From Actinomycetes bacterium (GTDB lineage: Bacteria > Actinomycetota > Thermoleophilia > RBG-16-64-13), in the NCBI GenBank assembly GCA_021815245.1, contig JAKAHF010000017.1:1-11993 (forward strand): a DNA stretch of 11,993 bases, written 5' to 3'. A program made the position numbers and the translations under genes. Below are positions 6,833 to 11,993 of this stretch, one piece after another (position 1 is the stretch's first letter; every line of letters starts with the position of its first letter). A model generated the notes under the pieces. That model was given only the letters and a program-made list of their open reading frames with translations, searched no databases and was not told the DNA's origin.

Positions 6833-8074
6833 ATGCCCGGCATGGCCGACGTCACCGGCGACAGCCTCAGCGCGTCGCTCATCCGCACCGCCTTCCTCGC
6901 CCAGACCCGGTGGGCGGCCATGAAGGCCCGCACCGCCCGCAAGTACATGGATCTGCACGCGCTGAGCGCGTCGCTCGACCTGTTCAAGCCCGGCGCGATC
7001 GTGCCATGGGTCTCGTACCTCTTCCCCACCGAACTGCTGAGTTCGTACGGCATCACCCCGATGATCCCCGAGCTCGGCTCGGCCACTCTCACCGGCACCG
7101 ACCTCCGCGACCCGCTCGACGCCGCCGCTGCCCGCATGCCGCTGGCCCGCGACGTGTGCAGCTACCACCGCATCGCCCTCGCCGCCGTCGAGAACGACAT
7201 GCTACCGCCACCCACCATGTGCCTCGGCACCACGCCGCTCTGTCTCGGCAAGGAGTGTCTCCTCGAGATGCTGGCCGTGCGCTACGGGGTCCCGTTTCGC
7301 GAGATCCGGGTGCCGCTGCCCCCAGATGAAGGTGAGGCCCCGCCCGAAGTCGTCGCCGACGTGGCCGAACAACTCCGCCAACTGCACGACGACATCGGCC
7401 GCTGGACCGGGCAAAAGCCAAACCTCAAGAAAGCCGTCGAGCTCTCCAACCGGGCCTCGGCCGCTTGGGGCCACCTCATGCAGGAGCGACTCGCCGGCAG
7501 ACTCGAGATGGACGGGCGCAAGACGTTCGCCGTCGTCTTTCTCGGCCAGCTGCTGTGGGGCACCGAAGAGGGCGCGAAGGACTTCGAGCGCCTGCTGAAC
7601 GAACGTGGCCGCAGCGACCTGATGCCCGTGGTCCCCGGACGCAACGGCAGACTCAAACGCCTGCTCTGGTTGCACACGGTGCCGCATCACGACGATCAGA
7701 TCTTCACCATGCTGGGTGAGCACGGCGCCGCCGTCGTCTTCGAAGAGATGGGCCAGATGCACTACGAGACCGTCGATGTCGACGATCCCTTCCCGGGACT
7801 GGCCAGGCGGCTGACCGACAACACCCTCTGGGGGACGTCGGCCCGGCGCGCCCGGCTCACGGTCGCCCTGGCCAAGCAACTCAAGGTCGATGGAGCGGTG
7901 CATTTCAACCACTGGGGTTGCCGGCACGGGCTGGGCTCGCTCCCCGTGGTGCGTGCGGCCTTCATGCAGGCCGGCATCCCGTTCTTGGCGATTGATGGCG
8001 ACGCTCTGTCCCGGCCGGGCGCCCAGCAGGACAAATCGCGACAGGCCATGGAGAGCTTCCTGGAGCTCTTGTAG
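6833..8074 (+). CDS. 2-hydroxyacyl-CoA dehydratase / BcrB-type superfamily partner subunit
   Basis: A 413-residue second subunit of the same superfamily, closer in length to the alpha/BcrB-type partner. Candidate cluster ligands are Cys109 (ARDVCSYHR), Cys137 (GTTPLCLGKECL, with Cys130 and Cys142 nearby) and Cys363 (HFNHWGCRHGLGS). The middle (YGVPFREIRVPLPPDE, then a helical linker with a QLRQLHDDIGRWTGQ stretch) and the final GIPFLAIDGDAL follow the family plan. Such subunits form a heterodimer whose low-potential Fe-S clusters pass an electron to the acyl-CoA as a ketyl-radical step. GAGGAG at 6815-6820 lies inside the end of the previous gene, about 12 bases before the ATG; a second ATG at 6842 is possible. 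Known dehydratases need an ATP-driven activator (HgdC/HadI/BadFG type); none is encoded here. The substrate could be a 2-hydroxyacyl-CoA, an aromatic acyl-CoA, or something outside both. Confidence 0.85.
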   Translation: MPGMADVTGDSLSASLIRTAFLAQTRWAAMKARTARKYMDLHALSASLDLFKPGAIVPWVSYLFPTELLSSYGITPMIPELGSATLTGTDLRDPLDAAAARMPLARDVCSYHRIALAAVENDMLPPPTMCLGTTPLCLGKECLLEMLAVRYGVPFREIRVPLPPDEGEAPPEVVADVAEQLRQLHDDIGRWTGQKPNLKKAVELSNRASAAWGHLMQERLAGRLEMDGRKTFAVVFLGQLLWGTEEGAKDFERLLNERGRSDLMPVVPGRNGRLKRLLWLHTVPHHDDQIFTMLGEHGAAVVFEEMGQMHYETVDVDDPFPGLARRLTDNTLWGTSARRARLTVALAKQLKVDGAVHFNHWGCRHGLGSLPVVRAAFMQAGIPFLAIDGDALSRPGAQQDKSRQAMESFLELL

Positions 8075-8081
8075 GAGCTCC
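8062..8081 (+). other. Hairpin spanning a stop codon
   Basis: GGAGCTC (8062-8068) and GAGCTCC (8075-8081) form a perfect 7-bp stem, 8 bp counting T8061-A8082, with TTGTAG as loop. The loop contains the TAG stop of the second dehydratase-like gene. There is no T run, so it is not an intrinsic terminator; it could be an mRNA processing or stability element between this gene and the FAD oxidoreductase gene. Confidence 0.35.
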
Positions 8082-8104
8082 AAGCGATCGCCGCCCTGAC
8101 GACG

Positions 8105-9157
8105 ATGCCTGGTGACTCCTACGACGTGGTGATCGTGGGCGCCGGAGTGGCGGGCTGCGCCGCCGCCCTCTCGCTTCCTGCAGGCTGCAAGGCCCTACTC
8201 GTCGACCGCTCCCGAGAGGGTAGCGAGCGTTGTTGTGGCGGACTGCTCACAGCCGGCGCTCACGCGGCGCTGGAGTCACTCGGCCTCGCTCTACCCGATT
8301 CCTTGCGCGTACTGCCCGAACCCCGCTTCGTGCACGCCTACGATCTCGACAGCGGCCGCGATCAATCGTACCGCCGCGACTACACAAACCTCGATCGAGA
8401 CAGCTTCGACGCATGGCTCCTTCGGCTGGCGGGCGAACGCGCCGAAGTGGCTCTGCAGACCCGCTTCTGCGGCACGCGGGGAGGCAAGGTCCTATTGCGC
8501 ACGGGCGCCGGCTCGGTCCAGGTGAACGCGAGACGCCTCAGCGGCGCCGACGGCGCGAACTCCACCGTCCGGCGGCACTATTTCGGCTCCCACCGGTTGC
8601 CCACGACGATGGTGGCCATGCAGGCCGCATTGGAGACCGGCTCCTGGCAGGGCGGACGCGCGGGCGCCGGTGATCCCCTCCACGTGGTGCTCTTCGCCAG
8701 TTCGCTCACCGACTACTACGCCTGGGCGGTGCCCAAGGGCGACCGGGTACTCGTGGGGTGCGCATTCGAGGACCACCTGGGCGCGCGCGAGCGGTTCGAC
8801 CGCGTGGTGTCGTGGTATCGGTCGTCGCTCGGACTCGGTGAAGAGGTGGCCCCGCGCACCGCCCGGCGGCTCACGAGGCCACGCTCGCGGGCCGAGCTCC
8901 ATGCCGGCGACAACCGCGTGCTCCTCGTTGGGGAGGCGGCCGGTCTGGTGAGCCCATCGAGCGGCGAGGGGATCTCCTATGCCCTGCTGAGCGGCGCGGC
9001 GGCAGGTCAAGCCATCGCCTCCGCCTCGCCGCGCAGCTCCTACGGGCGCTACTTCTCCCCCGCGGCCCGGCGGATCATGGCGAAGACCGCCAAGGCCCGC
9101 GTCATCTACTCTCCCCGGCTTCGCGCCCTGGCGATGCGCCTGCCCTGGTACCCGTAG
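8105..9157 (+). CDS. FAD-dependent oxidoreductase, geranylgeranyl reductase family
   Basis: A 350-residue flavoprotein of the geranylgeranyl reductase/FixC-like group. The N-terminal Rossmann dinucleotide site is YDVVIVGAGVAGCAAALS (Gly12, 14, 17), with the ribose-binding Asp34 in LLVDR. The group's CGGGL-like loop appears as ERCCGGLLTAGA (about 42-53). GADGANSTVRR (147-157) and YYAWAVPKGDRVLVGCA (204-220) are typical, and the second FAD motif is VLLVGEAAGLVSPSSGEGI (272-290), with Glu replacing the usual Asp of GDAAG. Members reduce isolated C=C bonds in prenyl chains or carry electrons (FixC). It follows the dehydratase pair by 30 bases on the same strand; no strong ribosome binding site is seen. 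Its role may be as an electron donor or acyl-CoA double-bond reductase for that pair (inference); a lipid role unrelated to its neighbours is the alternative. Confidence 0.88.
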   Translation: MPGDSYDVVIVGAGVAGCAAALSLPAGCKALLVDRSREGSERCCGGLLTAGAHAALESLGLALPDSLRVLPEPRFVHAYDLDSGRDQSYRRDYTNLDRDSFDAWLLRLAGERAEVALQTRFCGTRGGKVLLRTGAGSVQVNARRLSGADGANSTVRRHYFGSHRLPTTMVAMQAALETGSWQGGRAGAGDPLHVVLFASSLTDYYAWAVPKGDRVLVGCAFEDHLGARERFDRVVSWYRSSLGLGEEVAPRTARRLTRPRSRAELHAGDNRVLLVGEAAGLVSPSSGEGISYALLSGAAAGQAIASASPRSSYGRYFSPAARRIMAKTAKARVIYSPRLRALAMRLPWYP

Positions 9158-9179
9158 TCGGTCGGCGAGCCACGACCGA
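9158..9179 (+). terminator. Hairpin right after the FAD oxidoreductase stop
   Basis: TCGGTCG (9158-9164) and CGACCGA (9173-9179) form a perfect 7-bp stem with an eight-base loop, directly after the stop codon. No T run follows, so it is at best a weak terminator or a 3'-end stabiliser closing the dehydratase operon. Confidence 0.35.
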
Positions 9180-9200
9180 GCCTGAATCGGCCCCACTTGA

Positions 9201-9866
9201 GGGCGAGCAGGCCGTCGCCTGGGTTTGACGATCGCGTCGCTCTCAGCCGCGATATGGCTTGTCGCCGATCTTGCCGCGGGACACGCGTATTCGCATGTGT
9301 CCATCGCTCTCTGGAACACCCTTATCCGCCTCGCGTTCTTCGTGATCATCACGTACCTGCTGGCAGCGCTCCGCACGGCCATGCTCCGACTGGCGGAACT
9401 CTCGAGTGTCGACGAACTCACTGGAGCCACCAACTCGCGGCACTTCTACGCCATCCTCGAGAACGAACTGCGCCGGCTCGCGCGCTACGGCCATCCGTTG
9501 ACACTCGCATACTTCGACCTTGACGGTTTCAAGACCGTCAACGACTCCGTAGGTCATCTAGAGGGTGACGCGGTTCTTCAGGCGGTCGTATCCACGGCGC
9601 GCGCGAATCTGCGCGGCAGCGATGTGATCGCCCGGCTGGGAGGCGACGAATTCGCCATGCTATTCCCCGAGACAGACCAGCCGTCCGCGGAGGTGGTCAT
9701 ATCGAAGACCCGAGCCCGGCTGCTCGAAGCGATGGAGAGCGGAGGCTGGCCGGTCACGTTCAGCATCGGAGCCGTAGTCTGCCACGATGCGCCCGAGCAA
9801 AGCGAGAGGCTGGTGAAGATCGCCGACGACCTCATGTATGCACAGTCCGGCGCGATGCACGCCTGA
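9201..9866 (+). pseudogene. GGDEF diguanylate cyclase, apparently truncated at the 5' end
   Basis: The frame opens at 9201 after a stop at 9198-9200; the first usable start is TTG at 9225, giving 213 residues, and it has no ribosome binding site. The beginning (GLTIASLSAAIWLVADLAAGHAYSH, then IALWNTLIRLAFFVIITYLLAALR) resembles the last part of a four-helix membrane sensor found in intact GGDEF proteins; the first helices are missing, and only 43 bases separate the stop of the previous gene from the opening of this frame. The cyclase domain looks complete: DELTGATNSRHF, metal Asp98 in AYFDLDGFK, GGDEF at 139-143, and an RGSD inhibitory site at 130-133. The end is odd: DDLMYAQSGAMHA replaces the usual LMYxAKxxG(K/R). 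The product would make cyclic di-GMP if expressed. I lean to a decaying gene, but a short functional version started at TTG is possible. Confidence 0.6.
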
Positions 9867-9901
9867 TCGGGCACCAGACAAACAGGCGCGACACAAAGGA
9901 T

Positions 9902-9934
9902 GGGGCCGCCCCGACGTTTCGTCGGGGCGGCCCC
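9902..9934. terminator. Bidirectional terminator hairpin between convergent genes
   Basis: Arms 9902-9915 and 9921-9934 form a perfect 14-bp GC stem around GTTTC (15 bp if the CG pair inside the loop is counted). It sits between the + strand GGDEF gene and the - strand CoA-transferase genes. On the - strand it is followed by ATCCTTTGTGT, which is moderately T-rich; on the + strand by TGTTCGT. It probably serves both directions, better for the - strand. Confidence 0.75.
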
Positions 9935-9992
9935 TGTTCGTACCTAGCATGTGCGGTCGCCACGCGCGACCACGGGGAATCGGGCGGCGCTT

Positions 9993-10763
9993 CTACCCTC
10001 GGCCGATGACCAGTTTCAGCGGGTCGACCTCTTCGCGCAGGATGCGCAGTTCTTCGGCCGTCGGCGGCTCGGTACGGCCGCAATCGGGCGCGCAGCCGAG
10101 CTTGAAGCCGGTCTCCGCCTGCACCTTCTCAAACTCGACGCCCTGGTGTAGCGACTCGACCATCATCTCGTGAGTCTCGGGGTCGAAACCCATGACCGCG
10201 AGATCGGTGATGATCTTGTAGGGGCCGCCTTCGGGCAGGCCGGCAGCCTCACGACCGCCATCGCCGCCGAGGAAGCCGGGCGAGGTTATGAAATCGCACT
10301 TCTCAACGAAGCGGGCTTTCTCGTGAACCGTCATGATCATGGTGCGCCAGCAGAGCGAGGCGAAGTCGTTGGCGCCACCGCTACCCGGAAAGCGGACCTT
10401 CGGGTGGTGGTAGTCGCCGATGCAGGTCGAGTTGATGTTGCCGAACTTGTCGATCTGGGCGCCGCCGAGGAAGGCGTAGTCGACCTGGCCACGAGCGCAC
10501 GTGGTCATCATCTCGGCCATGCCCGCGGCCATGACGGCGCGGTAGAACGTGCTCGAATCGCCCACCGAGATAGGCATCTTGGGCAGTAGGGGCGCGACGC
10601 CGCCGGCCTCGAAAAGCACCACCAGGTCGGGGGAGGCCATCTTCTGAGCGAGCATGGCAGCGGCACACGGAGCGCCGGTACCGACAGCAACGGTCTTGCC
10701 GTTCTCCAGGTACCTGGACGCTACGCAGATCATCAGTTCCATCATGTTGTATTCGGGTGCCAT
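9993..10763 (-). CDS. Glutaconate CoA-transferase-type subunit B
   Basis: A 256-residue beta subunit of a family I CoA-transferase of the glutaconate (GctB) branch. The catalytic Glu is probably Glu52 in VVLFEAGGVAPLLP, aligning by recall with Glu54 of the Acidaminococcus enzyme. Strong branch-specific stretches are FLGGAQIDKFGNINST, IGDYHHPKVRFPGSGGAN, MIMTVHEKARFVEKCDF and ITSPGFLGGDGGREAAGLP, and the end ILREEVDPLKLVIG is typical. The same branch includes IpdB-like ring-opening hydrolases of steroid breakdown, so transferase activity on glutaconate is not certain; presence of the Glu supports a transferase. AAGGAG lies nine bases before the ATG, and the gene follows subunit A by 19 bases. 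The operon probably ends at the 9902-9934 hairpin. In glutamate fermentation GctAB supplies 2-hydroxyglutaryl-CoA to the dehydratase, which fits the nearby genes. Confidence 0.9.
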   Translation of the reverse strand: MAPEYNMMELMICVASRYLENGKTVAVGTGAPCAAAMLAQKMASPDLVVLFEAGGVAPLLPKMPISVGDSSTFYRAVMAAGMAEMMTTCARGQVDYAFLGGAQIDKFGNINSTCIGDYHHPKVRFPGSGGANDFASLCWRTMIMTVHEKARFVEKCDFITSPGFLGGDGGREAAGLPEGGPYKIITDLAVMGFDPETHEMMVESLHQGVEFEKVQAETGFKLGCAPDCGRTEPPTAEELRILREEVDPLKLVIGRG

Positions 10764-10782
10764 CTCAACTAGCTCCTTCGCC

Positions 10783-11778
10783 TCAGGCGTCCGTCTGGCC
10801 GTCGACCACGTTCTCGAGCTTCTGCAGCTCCTCCATCCTTCTCAGGCCGCCGCAACGCACGAGGTATTCCTCGAAGTCGGCCACACCGAAGATGTGATAG
10901 TCAAGGAACTTCTCGAACTCAACCGGGTCCTTCTCAGCCGCCAGCCACTCGGCAATGTGTTTCTCATCTGAGAAGTAGAGATAGGGCATGTTGCCGGGAT
11001 AGCTGCCGAACGGGGCTTCGACCACAGCGTCGACCAGATAGAACGGGATCGACGTGCCGGTGGGATCGTCACGGATCACCGAGTTGTGCACGAGGCGCTC
11101 GGTGGTGATGATGAGGCGCTTCGAGGCGCGGGCAAGCTCGAGGTCGGCGACCGAGATGCCGCGGATGACGGCGTTGCCATACATGTCGGCCGTGTGCACG
11201 TGGATCGCGGTGACATCGGGCCAGATGGCCGGCACTGCGACGAACTTCTTGCCGGTGAATGGGCAGATGATCTCCTTGGCCGCCGACATCTTGAACGTGT
11301 CGGTGCCGAGCATCGACCGGATGAGACCGAACGAGACTCCCTCAGCGGCGGCCTTCAGACGGGCGGCCAGCGCGTAGTTGCTCCACTCGGTGACCTGCAC
11401 CTCGCCGGATTCCATATAGCGACGGGCGTTGCGGGAGAGGCCGCGTGCTTCGAGGCCGACGATGTAGGCCGAATCGACGCGGTTGAAGACCTTGCCCGCA
11501 GCCAACACCTGGAAGTCGTGCGTGGAGGTGTGGCCCAGGAAGCCGAGGTTCTTGCGGCGCTGTCGCACGATCTCGTGAACGATGACGTTCGGGATGCGAT
11601 TAGCGCCAAAACCACCGATTGCGAGGTAGTCGCCGTCGTGGACGAACTTCTCTACCGCTTCCTTGGCGGTCATGCGCTTGTCGACCATGGCTCGCGTCTT
11701 CTGTCGGAAGAAATCGCGGGCCTTGTCGGGATCGGGGTCGGCGAAGAGAGGATTAACCCCTTCTGCAAGCACTTTCAT
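10783..11778 (-). CDS. Glutaconate CoA-transferase-type subunit A
   Basis: A 331-residue alpha subunit partnering the gene downstream. The CoA-transferase motif is DGDYLAIGGFGANRIPN (about 48-64); later parts matching GctA include FTGKKFVAVPAIWPDVTAIHVHTAD, MYGNAVIRG, IRDDPTGTSIPFYLVDAVVEAPFGSYPG and the C-terminal FEEYLVRCGG. The first 30 or so residues (MKVLAEGVNPLFADPDPDKA and on) are extra compared with the Acidaminococcus protein as I recall it. The ATG at 11778 is supported by GGAGG seven bases upstream; Met31 or Met36 would give a more standard length but have weaker support. It is the first gene of the - strand AB operon, with a candidate promoter at 11909-11937 and a leader of about 120 bases. 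Substrate may be glutaconate, 2-hydroxyglutarate or another dicarboxylate; not decidable from sequence. Confidence 0.9.
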   Translation of the reverse strand: MKVLAEGVNPLFADPDPDKARDFFRQKTRAMVDKRMTAKEAVEKFVHDGDYLAIGGFGANRIPNVIVHEIVRQRRKNLGFLGHTSTHDFQVLAAGKVFNRVDSAYIVGLEARGLSRNARRYMESGEVQVTEWSNYALAARLKAAAEGVSFGLIRSMLGTDTFKMSAAKEIICPFTGKKFVAVPAIWPDVTAIHVHTADMYGNAVIRGISVADLELARASKRLIITTERLVHNSVIRDDPTGTSIPFYLVDAVVEAPFGSYPGNMPYLYFSDEKHIAEWLAAEKDPVEFEKFLDYHIFGVADFEEYLVRCGGLRRMEELQKLENVVDGQTDA

Positions 11779-11901
11779 ACCGTTTCCTCCACTGTGTACA
11801 GGCTAGGCGGCGAAGAGTCCTTCCACTGGTCGTCCGCCAACCGATGAGGCTATCACGAAATGCACCGCTGTGCGCCACCGTGCAACAAAGCGCAGCCGCT
11901 C

Positions 11902-11917
11902 TGATGACATTACATCA
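11902..11917. promoter_or_regulatory. Candidate operator: TGATG-N6-CATCA palindrome
   Basis: An inverted repeat, TGATG-ACATTA-CATCA, overlaps the candidate -10 box of the GctAB-like operon, a typical repressor position. It is reminiscent of CRP/FNR-style half-site spacing but does not match TTGAT-N4-ATCAA. It differs from the palindrome at the other CoA-transferase promoter, so the two operons may answer to different regulators. Confidence 0.3.
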
Positions 11918-11937
11918 CCAAAACTTCTCTATGACTT
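11909..11937 (-). promoter_or_regulatory. Candidate promoter of the GctAB-like operon
   Basis: On the - strand TGTAAT (11909-11914, five of six matches to -10) is preceded at 17 bases by AAGTCA (11932-11937, three of six to -35). It lies in an AT-richer patch of the 215-base region upstream of subunit A. The rest of that region (11779-11993) shows no convincing gene; anything beyond the window edge is unseen. Confidence 0.4.
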
Positions 11938-11993
11938 CTATTCCAGAGCAGGAACCGGATTGAAAATGCAACGCCGTCCCACTAGTTGGTACG

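Noticed and set aside
7202..8083. A 293-codon - strand frame opposite the second dehydratase-like gene
   Set aside because: Antisense shadow in GC-rich coding DNA; the + strand protein has the conserved cysteines and family motifs.
8492..9433. A 313-codon - strand frame across the end of the FAD oxidoreductase and the start of the GGDEF gene
   Set aside because: Rich in Arg, Ala, Pro and Gly with no domain pattern, and it runs across two well-supported + strand frames.
9851..9992. Possible small gene after the GGDEF frame
   Set aside because: The stretch is dominated by the terminator hairpin, and the short frames through it have no ribosome binding site or recognisable protein.
1..11993. 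Mobile elements, CRISPR arrays, defence systems or biosynthetic gene clusters
   Set aside because: No transposase, integrase, phage protein, repeat-spacer array, nuclease/helicase defence gene or synthase domain is encoded; the genes are metabolic and signalling.

Overview
This is a GC-rich (roughly 65% by eye), gene-dense bacterial window with 11 protein-coding genes, one cut off by the left edge. No rRNA, tRNA, CRISPR array, insertion sequence or phage gene is visible. The gene set points to an anaerobe: two oxygen-sensitive 2-hydroxyacyl-CoA dehydratase/benzoyl-CoA reductase-type Fe-S subunits, two family I CoA-transferases, and no respiratory chain genes. GC content, GTG starts and a possible leaderless promoter would fit an anaerobic actinobacterial lineage, but other high-GC anaerobes are possible and I cannot settle the taxon.

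Left block (1-3352, + strand): the tail of a GNAT acetyltransferase, then a three-gene run encoding a nitrilase-superfamily C-N hydrolase, an M19 (renal/membrane) dipeptidase and a cysteine-rich DUF3795 protein. The last two overlap by ATGA. Next, on the - strand (3383-4063), comes a small membrane-anchored transglutaminase-like protein.

Central block (4161-9157): a - strand operon for a two-subunit 3-oxoacid-type CoA-transferase (A at 4847-5551, B at 4161-4817) faces away from a + strand operon. That operon encodes two HgdB/BcrC-superfamily subunits (about 5747-6826 and 6833-8074) and a geranylgeranyl-reductase-type FAD oxidoreductase (8105-9157). The divergent spacer holds a good candidate promoter for the CoA-transferase with a palindrome between -35 and -10, and a 22-bp perfect GC palindrome ahead of the dehydratase genes.

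Right block (9201-11993): a GGDEF gene that looks truncated at its 5' end and irregular at its 3' end converges on a second CoA-transferase operon (- strand, 9993-11778) of the glutaconate CoA-transferase type, with a strong hairpin between them. The last 215 bases hold the candidate promoter of that operon.

Working model (inference): the acyl-CoA genes form a locus for anaerobic metabolism of a 2-hydroxy-, enoyl- or aromatic carboxylic acid. CoA-transferases would load the acid onto CoA, the Fe-S pair would dehydrate or reduce it, and the FAD enzyme would move electrons or saturate a double bond. The ATP-dependent activator normally needed by such dehydratases is not in the window, and the substrate cannot be read from sequence.
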